This document shows, in pieces, positions 10,201 through 20,921 of a stretch of DNA of 64,000 nucleotides (its first letter is position 1; each line of letters opens with the position of its first letter). The stretch comes from Ganoderma boninense (taxonomy: Eukaryota; Basidiomycota; Agaricomycetes; Polyporales; Polyporaceae): positions 1,178,001 to 1,242,000 of the forward strand of contig CM035305.1 in assembly GCA_002900995.3 (NCBI GenBank), in the 5' to 3' direction. A program made the translations under genes and the position numbers. The notes under the pieces are model-generated. The model was not told the origin of the DNA. It was given only the letters and a program-made list of their open reading frames with translations, and did no database searches.

Positions 10201-11762
10201 TGCTTGCCTTCGAAGGTCTTCAGGATAACATGATACAGCTTCGTGTGAAGGAGGTCATTATGCCACTCATCGCCTATGTATCAGCGGCCGCTCGCTCCCG
10301 GCCTGTTGCCGGCTTGAGCGAGTTGTCTGAAAAGGCACTCGCTTTGCATCTCAAGGCCACCCTTGCCGATTCTCGGAGTATCTCGCAGACAAGCATAGCA
10401 GGGATGATCCAGGCCGCCACAACGTGCGGACAGCCAGATTTGTTCTTGACTGGGTAAGTTCGTGTGTTCTGGAGGTGGAGAGTCATTCTAAACAGGGTTT
10501 GATCTCCCAATGACAGCATCATTCCGAAACTCGAGGCGTTGAATCTTCAAGACACACAACTCCGTGCGATCATGGATGAAGTGCACGCAAATCGCGCTCT
10601 CCTCGACCCATCAGACATCAAAGTCCAACCCGTCCTCTTGCGTCTTCTCAAGAAATGGGTCTCCATTGTGAACCTAACAACATACGCCGGAACATCTTAC
10701 TACGGGCACCAGTCCCCCAAGCCTGCCATCCCGGTCCTCGAATTCTGCCTTACGCTCCGTCTCCCGGAAGTGTGCACCATCGTCGCGAAACGCCTCCTTC
10801 ATCCTACCAGACTGGACGCGGAGTATATCAAAAACCAACTGGCCCCGCTTCTCCCTGGTCTCAGCGCTCTCCTCGGGAGACAGAAGCAACCGCTTACCTC
10901 TCCTACGTTCGCACCGCTCTTCCGCGCGATCATGCTCCTCTACACGCAGAAGGTTCTTGGTCCCGTCCTGCCGATACCTTGAGCAAGCATCTGCAAGCCC
11001 TCAACAGGTGGACGTGCAGCTGCGAGGTGTGCCCCTCCGTCCGCAAGTTCCTGACCTCGGGGGCAACTGAGCGCATGGAGTGGCACAGGATCGGGGCCCC
11101 GAAGCGGCGCCACGTCGAGCAGTTCCTCGACTTGCATGCCCGATCGTTGGCGACCTACACTCTGATCCGGACCACACCTCAGGGATTGACGGTACGTGTC
11201 GCTGAGGTTGTTCTATGGTGATGCAGGAAGCTGACGGCACGGTGCAAAGGTCACGAAGGCGAAGGAGCTCGTCGCCCCAGCGCGGTGGGTGGAACACCAG
11301 AAGAAAGGCCTGGAAATGCTCAAGACATCAGTGCCGACCCTGCGGTGGTCAAGGCGGTGCTTGGTGAGGACCACGCGAGGATCTCAGCGCTGCTCCTTGG
11401 TCGACCATATGTCAATGCCCCGCCCCAGCTGCTGCTAGTACTGCAGCTACGGCTGGTGCAATTCAAGCTATATCCGCGCAGCCACTTGCAGGCCCTTCAC
11501 ATGCAGGTGCCCCCGTCGCGCCGCCGGGTGCTGTGATGGCGGGGCATCAGCGGCGGCGAACGTAAATAAACGGCCGTACAGTACCGCCGTGCCGGGCGTC
11601 GCACAACCGTATACTGCAAACTCCATACCTGGAGGCACTCCGGCGTCCACGAGTGCGACTGCAGGCCCTTCCAGTGTTGCTGCACCTCCGGTCAAGCGTA
11701 GGAAGACGACGTACGATGAGAAGGACGTCATCGACCTACCTGATATGTCCACCCTACGATAG
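7250..11762 (+). CDS. 2-oxoglutarate/Fe(II) dioxygenase-domain protein, copy B (frame-broken near the 3' end)
   Basis: Exons: 7250-7252 (the start codon alone), 7305-7425, 7497-7651, 7708-7953, 8018-8157, 8213-8230, 8280-9060, 9125-9146, 9197-9533, 9593-9829, 9899-10453, 10517-11191, 11250-11762. The N-terminus is low-complexity then strongly acidic, with no H3-like sequence. Iron ligands are H226/D228 (PHVD, in the 18-nt exon) and H284 (VEHAV), with SGYR after. A Gly/Arg/Trp-rich and poly-Asp loop (8780-8890) is absent from copy A. The C-terminal half is collinear with copies A and C and has the motif WTCSCEVC. Single-base shifts are needed near 10970 (C run), 11313, 11430 (C run) and 11540 (G run) to follow the paralogue through KRRKTTYDEKDVIDLP to the stop. 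It is therefore either a decaying gene or one with sequence errors. Confidence 0.7.
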
Positions 11763-12212
11763 TCCCTTTATTGTACCTTACTATTGCTAGTGTCTTCCCT
11801 ACTACTTCGTATCTGTGTTGTAAAATGATGTTTCTAGCGTAAGGAGGTAGCATTATACATACTGTAAATCTTTGCTGTTAGTGTTTACTTGTAAACGCTC
11901 ACCTACTACTCATTACCGGTAGTCTCCGGACCAAGTCTTTCACAAAGTCTTGTTCTTTTACCTAGTAATAATATGCAAGAATGTACCTTTCCAGAACCGC
12001 GGTTTCTGGGTTGTCCCGAGCTACGGCTTGGGAAGTGCAGGAGCAGTAGTACCGAGCGCGACCACGTGATGGTTATTTCTCGCGTGTCGCAGTCTTGCGG
12101 TTGCTTGCGCTTAAACTTGGTGGTCCTGGCCATTATTTCAGACTCTCTCGACTCTCGCACTGAAATTTCCACGACTCGACATGTCCCAGAAGTGACGATC
12201 CTCAGGCTCGTT
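11763..12212. promoter_or_regulatory. Intergenic region and promoter of copy C, with E-box
   Basis: The first ~250 bp are AT-richer and probably hold the 3' end of copy B. CACGTG at 12063-12068 (GACCACGTGATG) lies 145 bp upstream of the copy C start, close to the spacing in copy B. No other gene is seen. Confidence 0.3.
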
Positions 12213-15200
12213 ATGTCTTTGATAACTTCTCCTTCTGCTCAGGTGAGTCGTGGAGTATGGCCCCGACACAGTGAGACCCTGGCAGGCTGACGGGGCTTGA
12301 ATTGGAAACGATAGCCCTTCCAGCCAGCAACCAGCTTTAAAGCCCGCGAATCATCGGGCGAGGTTGATGTAGAATGGGATGATGGTACGCTCGTCTTGTC
12401 AGGATGTGACTAACTATTTGGCACGCTTATAATACCATCGCAGCTCCCATCGACTGCGACGGTACAGACAGCCCCACTACTCCCTCAGGCAATGAGATGC
12501 TTGACGGGAACGGTGTGGATGGACTCACAGAGGAGGAGTCAGAAGACGGTGAGGGGCTTCTCAGATCCGCACGGGCCTTGGAAATATCCGAGTGAGTACG
12601 TGAATGATACTGCTGTCTTGCTCCGTGCACCTCGTCTAATTATTATGCATAGGATGATCTCGCGACTATTTTTGAGGGCGACCTGGACTTCAATGGCGAG
12701 TTTTCCTTCCATCGCGCTTATCCTTTGGCCCCAAATCCTTCCCTGAACATCAACGATCTCGGAACCATTGGCCTCCCTTTGAGTCTGAGAGACGCGGCTG
12801 CAATCAAGCACTCTTCGGACCAAGCACCCTTCGGCAAGGCCGACCAAACGATCATTGACAAGTCCGTTCGTGACACATGGGAAATCGACGCGCACCAGGT
12901 AAGTATTTCTGCCATGTTTATTGATCTTGGACCATTCGCTGACAATCCCATGAAACACAGGTTCATTTCGAGAACCCAGCATGGCAGTCGTTTCTAAACG
13001 ACACAGTGCGCGACGTTTGTGAAGCGCTTGGCATTAACTTTGATACCAGCAAGCCGCGTTGCGAATTATACAAATTACTCCTGTACGAGACCGGATCGCA
13101 GTATGTTCAATGGGCTCCTTTCAAACACGTACGTGCTGATATTTTACATAGCTTTCTGCCGCATATCGAGTAGGTTTTTTGTTTTTTTGTGAAGTCGTCC
13201 AAACCTCAAGATAACTCTAGTACAGAAAAAGCCAACGACATGTTCGCGACCATGGTCATCGTTTTGCCGTCAAGGTTCACAGGCGGTGCAGTGTGTGTCT
13301 CACATGGCGGTACTTCGAAGGTTTACGACCACTGCGAGAACAGCCTGAACAAGATTACCGTGTTAGCCTGGTATACCGACGTCAAGCACGCTGTAAAGCA
13401 TGTCACAAGTGGCTATCGCGTCGCCCTTTCCTTCAACCTTATCCATACGACGAGCTCTCTCCGACCAGCTGCATCCGAATGCAGTATCTCCTCTGATCTA
13501 CGACATATCTTGCTCTCGTGGAAGGATGCCGGAGGTGATGAGCGAGCTCCTAAGAAGATTGTTCGCCTGCTCGATCACAAGTACTCCGAGGCGACCCTCG
13601 GACGCTCTGGCAGCCAGGCTCTCAAAGGGCCAGATGCACACTTACTCACCCTCCTTCGGGACGTCGCGGCTCCGCTGGGTTTCCGGATAGGCCTGGCCAA
13701 CCTCCACTTTACGCAAAGTGGGCACGGCGCTGAGCCTACAGGTGGATCTAGTCGGAATCGTAACAGGGGATGGCCGGGGGGTCGATGGGGCTACGGTCAA
13801 TGGGATGATGATTTTGAACCAGATGACTCGAACGTCCAGATGACGAACGTCGAGTCGGAAGTCGTCAAGATCAAACATCTGGTCGACTTGGATGGAGATT
13901 CCATTCGACATTCCCTGGAATACTCGCCTGAAGAGGTCATTCCCGATGGGCTTATCGAGAAGATCACATCTGGCGACTATGATGAGCAGGCCTATGAAGG
14001 ATACATGGGGAATGTGAGTCCAACCGCCGATGCGTAAGGAACGATGAACTGACCGTCTGTCAAACTCAAACAGTATGCAGGCTCGCTGGAGCGCTGTACG
14101 AACCCAAACATTTCTTTGGCGTCTGAGGTGGCTGACTTGCTCTCTAGATTATCGCCGAACTGTCCTGGTAATCTGGCCGAAATGGGCGCACTTCGATGTC
14201 GTTCATGGCTCCAAGGCTTTCTCGTTTGCTTGTGAGGAGCTTCGCTCATCGACTAGCCTGGAGGCGACTGAAGAAGAAGTGGAGCTCATTGAGATCATCC
14301 TGGCACGGTCGAATGCGTCCAACTCAAAGGATGTTGTCTCGAGCGTTTGCCGTGTTGCTTTAAGATGGAAAGACTTCTCTTTGTGGTTTAGGGCAGTGAG
14401 AGCGTGCGACGCGGAGAAGTCAATAGGCGCACTCCAGGTCAACAACATCTTGCAAGCTGTTGCCACATTTGGATTTGACGAGGCACAACCCTGGTAAGTG
14501 ATTACCCGTTGTCATATGCCAGGACACCCCCTGATGGTCGCTTGCAGTCTAGAGCGCACCATCGAGAGGGATCCCTCCAACTCTCGGGTGTTCAAGTTCT
14601 TGGAGCGCTTTGAGGAGTGGGTCGCAAGCCAGAAGTCGGAAGAGCTGACGGCACTCACCGCGTCGTGGTCTGAGATAGTTAGGGAAAACCGACTGGACGA
14701 CCTGAAGTCCATCGCCCACGATAGCCCGGAGCTACTCGTCCCGGTGGTACTCAAGTATCGGGGACTCGAGTTCCTCGAACAGACGTGAGTGCTGATTATT
14801 TTATGGGAGATTCAGGGCTGACCTTCATGCACTCTGCTGGCAGCATTCTGCCTCTCGTCCATCAGAGCTCAGACTGCATGCTTTTGTTGACTCACGCTGT
14901 CACGCTATACGGCGCCGATGGAGTCCCTGCAGAAACTCGCACACGCATGGCGAAGGACGTCCTTCGGGAATGTCTCTCCAAGATGGACTTCTATCCGACC
15001 ATCCAACACAGACGACGATCACACCACGGGCCCATGTACGGACAGGAAGCTTCGGATGAATCTCAACAACTGGAGAGGGCGAAACCATACCTGAGGGCAT
15101 GCATTGCCCTCGATTGTGCAGAGCTTTTCCCGATTGCTGTGGAGAAGCTTCTGGCCCTTGGCTACCGGGCAGAAGATCTTGTCTATCGACGTGTCAAGCA

Positions 15201-16651
15201 TGTGGTCTTACCCATCGTGGCGTACGTTGGAGAGCTCGCTCGCTCACGACCAGGGGGTCAACAGGTTCCTGGCTTGCGCATGCTGTGTGAAGAGGCGGCG
15301 ACTCTCTTCTTACAACACTTTGCGCCGAGGCCACAGAGCTTGAGTAAGACAGACATTTCATTCCTTATCAAAATCGCAGTAGAGGGTGGCCAGTTTGACT
15401 TGGTTCTCACTGGGTGAGTCCTGAATTTGTTTGACGCCACGCTTACTCACTCGCAAAGACTTACAGGATCGCTCCAAAGCTCGAGGTGTTGAATCTCAAA
15501 GACGCACAACTACGGGAAGTAGTGGAACAACTACACGCGAAGCGTACCGATGTCGATTCCTCGGGGACAGGCCTTAACCCGGTGCTCCTCCGCCTGCTTG
15601 GGAACTGGATCGGCACCACTTCTCTGACCACTCCAGCACAATTGACGCACTACGCCTACGGGACTCCTTCTGCAAACCGGGCTAAACCCGCTATCGACGT
15701 TCTCGATTTCTGTCTGAAGGTCAGCCTCCCGGAAGCATGCGACGCTATCCTCAAACGGCTCCTCAACCCGCCCGTCCTCAACGCTGAGTACATCAAAACT
15801 CAGCTTGCACCACTCTTGCCCGACCTTCGTGCGCTTATTCTTGAGCACAACCAGCCGCTCACTTCTCCGGTTTTTGCTGCTGTGTTTCGGACCATCATGC
15901 TCTATTGGACCCAGAAGGTTCTTGGGCCGCGTCCCCTCAGCCCGTCGCCCGAAACACCTCGAAAAGATCGGAAACTGGCAGTGTTCATGCGACCTGTGCC
16001 CCGCCGTACGCCAATTCTTGACGTCTGAAGCCGCAGAAGACAAGGAATGGCAACGCATCGGTGCAGTCAAGCGAGGACATGTCGAGAAGTTCTTGCAGGC
16101 GCACGCACGCGAGGTCGCCACGTACAGTACGATTCGCACCACCCCACACGGGCTGAAGGTATGCGCACTCATTCTGTCTTGGGCGACGGTATCGGCTCAT
16201 GCCGTCGATCGTCGTATAGGTCACGAAGCTACCGGTTATCGTTGCGCCAGGACGGTGGGTCGAACACCAGCGCCAAGGTCTCGACATGCTCAAGTCCATC
16301 AGCCCCGATCCCTCTGAGGTCGAAGCTGTACTAGGGTCGAAGCACGCAGAAATATCCGCCCTTCTACAAGGTCGTGGTTCAGTCGAGGCTACTAGACCTG
16401 ACGTTGATACGGCTGTCCCTTCTACCAGCTTCCCTGCACCTGCGGATGCACAACGATTCGGTGCTCGCAATGTCTCCGCGACGATTACAGCGAGCTTGAA
16501 CAGCTCCGAACAAATATCCGCGGCAGACGCGAGTCATGGGAACCAAGAACGTAGTGCGCAATCACGGAGAGAGAGGCCCCTTGAAACTAGCCGGCCAGCG
16601 AAGTGCAGGAGGACGACCTACGATGACAGAGAAATCATTGATCTCACATGA
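12213..16651 (+). CDS. 2-oxoglutarate/Fe(II) dioxygenase-domain protein, copy C, with C-terminal SUMO-interaction-like motif
   Basis: Exons: 12213-12242, 12315-12384, 12444-12591, 12653-12898, 12961-13100, 13152-13169, 13221-14013, 14074-14095, 14148-14493, 14548-14784, 14844-15413, 15467-16158, 16220-16651. The N-terminus (MSLITSPSAQ...) is acidic and unlike those of A and B. The 18-nt exon supplies PHID (iron ligands H and D); the third ligand is in VEHAV and the 2-oxoglutarate arginine in SGYR. Exons 4, 5, 6, 8 and 10 have the same lengths as in A and B (246, 140, 18, 22, 237). The C-terminus ends CRRTTYDDREIIDLT, a basic patch plus a hydrophobic-acidic SUMO-interaction-type motif. Frame breaks are inferred near 12556 (one base missing in GGGG) and near 15935-15950 (net one extra base, or two C missing). 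Likely nuclear; substrate unknown. Confidence 0.72.
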
Positions 16652-17861
16652 CGCTGGGCTCTACTCATCGCAACGGAGGTACTACAGTGTTCATGACGGT
16701 TCAATTATCCCTTGGATAGCGTCGCTTTGCCTGCTGCGTAGTCTACTTCCTTCTCTACAGGTGCCCGTGTAGGCTCTTAGCACCCACGAAGATGAAAATT
16801 TACGTCGACTGCATCCTCTCTCTAATTTCACAATTACCGCAGACGGAGAAGTCGGCCGAGGAGACGCGAACGGCGGACAAGATATCTCAAATGGCGCGGT
16901 GGAGGACGGAGAAGTACAGAAGATCAGCCAGCTCCAAGCGTCCGGCTTCCGTCCATCGCGACGGATCTACTCAGAAGGTTTGCCCGGAGCCGAGATTGGG
17001 AGCCGATAAGGCCTCCGTGTGGAATATGAATCACTCATGGCCACGTTGATATCCTTCCTCCGACTCTTGGCTCTTCTCGACCTCAACACCAGTATGCCTC
17101 CCATCCCTGGCAGCGAATAAACCCGCTCGGCCGAGGAAATTTCAGAAACTTCGCCATTCTTCGAGAGGCTCCACCTCGCTCATGGTTGGACTCGGGCCGA
17201 TCAAGCTGAGAATGTTTTCGGGGCGCTGGTCATGGTTTCATTCCGAAACTGAGCCAATACCGTTCTTCATATCAAGGAGGCGACGTACATAACACAGGTA
17301 CGGTTAGATATATTACATTCTGTCCGCTGGAAGCCACTCAGTTCCGACAAAAGCCTTCGTGAGGACTGCCGTGTTTCGGACTTGAATAGCAGGCATAGTT
17401 CCAAGTGTTGTCCGCGCCATGGCGGCATAGAAACAGCTTGGGTGTATTCATTATCTTTTCTCCCGGCGAAGATGCCAAGTTTAGTGCATAAAGTGACGAC
17501 TTAAATGCTGCTTCTAGATCCTGTCTACTCACCGCGCCCTCGAACGACGCGAGCTGCCATCATCCGACACTGAAGTCTGAGACCTCCCTTGCCTTCCTTC
17601 GAATCGATCTGTCCCCTCGTACGGGCACTCACGACATATTCCTACTCTCCGTGACTTATACCGTTCCAGTGAAGCTTCAACTTGCTTCTAAACCCAAGAT
17701 GCGGACATCTGACACGCGGTCTCCAGGATCAAAGTAACGACTGAGCGACTACCATGCTAAGTTTCCTGCACATAGTATATGAAGGACCACTATGGACTCC
17801 GCGCCAGCTTGTACCCTCCCAACTCCTAACCTCGAACCTCTCTCCCTGAAGATAGTCCAGT
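16652..17861. other. Gene-poor stretch downstream of the oxygenase cluster
   Basis: About 1.2 kb without a gene I can support. Some frames are open between 16790 and 17110 on the plus strand, but splice sites, motifs and agreement with the neighbouring paralogues are lacking. It could be a degraded remnant or plain intergenic DNA. The promoter of the next gene must lie at its right end. Confidence 0.4.
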
Positions 17862-20005
17862 ATGGCGCCGCTCGATGGAACGTAAGTCTCCAGCTTTTAT
17901 GCAATATTATCATCGTCTCGGTCTAATGCGGTTCAGAATGGGACCACTACTCATCGGAGTTATCGTATGCGCGGTGTACGTCGTTTGTCCATTCATCACC
18001 AAGAACGAACCATCGTACCTGAGAACGTTGAACGTGACAAGCTTCTATGGAGGTATGGATGCAATGTTCCATGGGCTGTCTTCAGCTGCTAAGTATGTTC
18101 TGTAGTTTCCGTGTCTCAAGTGTTTTATTATTACACCCGTTACCAACACGACCCGGTGTACTTGAGGCTCCTCGTGAGCAATCCGCGAGCTTCGGTCATA
18201 CTCTATCTGGCTTACATGGATTCAGGTACTCGCAGTGTTGATTACAGACACCATCCATCAGGTCAGTCTGTCTAGGTCTCGCACGCATGCGAGAGACCGT
18301 TAACTGGCGTTATTATGCAGGCTCTGATATCGCACACTGGTCAGTAGTCAATGTCCTTACTTCTTTCTTCTCGCCATTCATTGCTTCACAGTCTACTGGT
18401 ACTTCGTCACAAGCTATGGAGACCCGGCGGCCCTCGGTCGCCTTTCACCGTAGACCTGCTTCCACTAGAAGCATGTTTTCACATCGCTGATACTTTCTTT
18501 CAATGCAGTACCATCATCGTCGAAGTATTCTTTAACGTAGGTAAAACATTTTGATTTTCGATCCACCTGGACTGAGATAGTATCTATCTCAGGCGTTCAC
18601 GGCGTTGTTTGTTCAATGGTATGCTCGCAGCTTTCCAGTGGCGTGTATCACTAGCACTGCGCTTACCATCATCAAGCTTCTTCGCAATCCGGATATACAG
18701 ATGTAAGAGCCTCACTCCTCGCATATCATTGCACTTATATAATTCCCCCGTCAGTGAGCGGAAAGAAAACTTGGCTTGTGGTCCCAGTCGTACGAGTTCC
18801 GTTCAGAGTCGTGGAACTCGTCTTCTACTAACTCACTATAAAGGGTCTGTTGATCGCTGCTGAATTTAGTGCGTTGTTCATCTCGCACTTATAGCATTCC
18901 TGGACTAAAAACATCATTCCTGTAGGCATCATCATGTGTGAGTCCACTCTACAGGCAGTCACCGACAGCGATCACTCATATCCGTCTTCCTTCAGCATAT
19001 AGCATCGAGGGGTAGGTATGTTTTACGGTCCTGGAGCCTGTCGACTGATCTCGTTGGATAGAACGGCCTTCGAAACATGGCTCGACCTCACCACGCTCAA
19101 GGTATACAGAAAGCTTTTTCTCTCGAATAATGCTCACTTTGCCTAGGCGCTTTCCGTCACCGTCAACGCTGTCGCCGCTGCTGGAGATGTTTGCATCGCT
19201 GCCATCCTATGCACAATCCTTCAAACTTCAAAGACTGGCTTCCAGAGGTATGTATTCTCATGAATGTGCTCTCCAGTTCGCCAGAACCATTTATCATTGC
19301 ATAGGTCGAACCTTATCATCAACAAACTGCGAGCATCATTTTATGCTGAGCCACTATGCCGCTGACCCCCCGCTCCTAGATGTTCTTCTCTGTCAATACC
19401 GGGGTTGCTAACTAGGTAGGGAATGCTCTAGTATGGCACCTTACTCCGATTCTTTCGCTTACACACCTTCAATAGCATTTGCGCATGCATGTCTCTCATC
19501 ACCATCCTCGCCCTACCGAATACGTCCGTTTACATCTGCTTTTTCTTCCTGATGGGCCGCCGTGAGTCCGAACCTCCCCACTGCTTCGAATAGGGTCCTG
19601 ACGATATTCTCATAGTCTACTCTAATTCTCTCATGGCGACGCTGAACGCCCGGAAGGGTCTCCGGGACGCGTCTTCCTACGTCCGTGACTCTACGGTCTC
19701 ACTCCAGAACATGCCTCCCACCGACCGCTGCAACCCGGCCCAATTGGGGGTAAGGTATGTTTTTCCGTTCCTTATGCCGCAGAGTGAGCTCAGCCTTACA
19801 TCGGTTCCGTCCCGGCAGAGAAGCGACGCCAGTATTGCCATCCGGATCGACACAATCAAGGACACGCAGCGTGATCCTGACTACGACGTGAGTCTGCTCG
19901 ACAACTCGTGATGTCAACTCGGGGCTCTCCAGCAATGCTCACTCGACGCACCAGTTCCAGTCTGCGAATTACGAGGGCGACAAGTGTCCGATGGAGGAGG
20001 TCTAG
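17862..20005 (+). CDS. Multi-pass membrane protein, DUF6534 family
   Basis: The start MAPLDGT joins to MGPLLIGVIVCAV (exon 17862-17881 spliced to 17937), the typical opening of this basidiomycete family of seven-helix proteins. Later exons give VSQVFYYYTRYQHDP, VLAVLITDTIHQ (from 18226, after the intron 18174-18225), ALISHTVYWYFVTSYGDP, QCFFAIRIYRLSGKKTW and, near the end, YSNSLMATLNARKGLRD, all at expected places. The last exon ends ...KCPMEEV at 20005. At least ten short introns are needed, and some boundaries between 17970 and 19620 are approximate. The role of the family is unknown. It acts in a membrane and lies alone on the plus strand between the oxygenase cluster and TRM6. Confidence 0.75.
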
Positions 20006-20382
20006 ATCCCCCTCCCCCCCCATCTACTTGGAGCAAGAGGACGTCAGGCACTTGCCTTAGATCCAGTGTGCTTTCTGTACTCCTGTGCTTGAGATTGCGC
20101 GACCTATAACTCAGTTCCGGCCCCTAGTTGGTTATCACATCCACGCTCTTTTACTCCCTCCTTCTCTGTCGCAGCACTGTAAAGTCAATTTAATAATTCT
20201 CGTGCATTTCTCGGAGCTGTGCTAGGGCAGGACAATGATGCTCGGGATATGGCTCCAAAGAAGTATACCATGGAATGCTACATTCAAGACGCTCATCATC
20301 ATAAGTCGGCAATGTTTACCCATAGCCATACATAGCGCTTACAAACGACATTCCACGTCGTACACCTACCAAACTTTCATGG
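20006..20382. other. Convergent 3' intergenic region
   Basis: This lies between the 3' end of the DUF6534 gene (plus strand) and the 3' end of the small minus-strand gene. It is AT-richer than its surroundings. No gene or RNA is recognised. Confidence 0.4.
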
Positions 20383-20823
20383 TCAATCAATAATCTCAGG
20401 GAACTCGATCTCATCGACGTCTTGGCCCGCACTCGCGGCCTGCATAGCAGCAGCGCGGACGGGAACTGTGAACCTGAGGTCCCGGTGCCCCGGACGCCTC
20501 AGCAAGCATGTCTGCCCGTCCCTGAGCAAGAACTTCTCCACGCCAGGCACGATGTCCTCGTCGCGGTTGCCATAGACCTTCTCCAGTGAGTATACACGCA
20601 TCGACATCCCCCCACTGAGCCATGGCGTGGTGGTGCTCGGCACCGTCCACAGCTCGAACTTGAACGGAGAATTGACCGGCTCTCCTGTGCTCGTGCGGAC
20701 GCCTCGTTGTCTCTCATCCTCACGTGTTCAACCCGGTCCGTGTCTCCACCACAACAAAGAGCGCTTGGAATCATGAATGGAACTCCGGGCGTCACTCACT
20801 GCAAGTAAAACCTTCAACGACAT
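20383..20823 (-). CDS. Small unidentified protein, two exons
   Basis: ATG at 20823 gives MSLKVLLA. A predicted ~90-nt intron (donor gtgagt, acceptor ggatgag) then joins in phase to RQRGVRTSTGEPVNSPFKF, and the frame continues through ELWTVPSTTTPWLSGG, VYSLEKVYGNRDEDIVPGVE and LLRRPGHRDLRFTVP to an acidic end (DEIEFPEIID). The protein is about 120 residues with no membrane segment or known motif. Its composition looks like a real folded domain rather than a chance frame. It lies 98 bp downstream of TRM6 on the same strand. The first exon is the weak point; the main exon may instead belong to a longer transcript. I do not recognise the family. Confidence 0.45.
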
Positions 20824-20921
20824 AAGGCCGCGATGCAACGCCTCTATGAGGGGGTCGCTAGCAATGTTCCAGACGCAGAGTATTGTGATACAAGCAAATA
20901 CACATCACCGTCGTCCCAGCC

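Noticed and set aside
10960..11010. A true intron explaining the frame break in copies B and C
   Set aside because: Candidate donor/acceptor pairs give introns of only 35-49 nt with wrong or inconsistent phases between the copies; single-base losses in C runs explain both better.
16792..17049. A fourth, degenerate oxygenase copy or separate gene
   Set aside because: Open frame without in-phase splice sites and no convincing match to any part of copies A-C.
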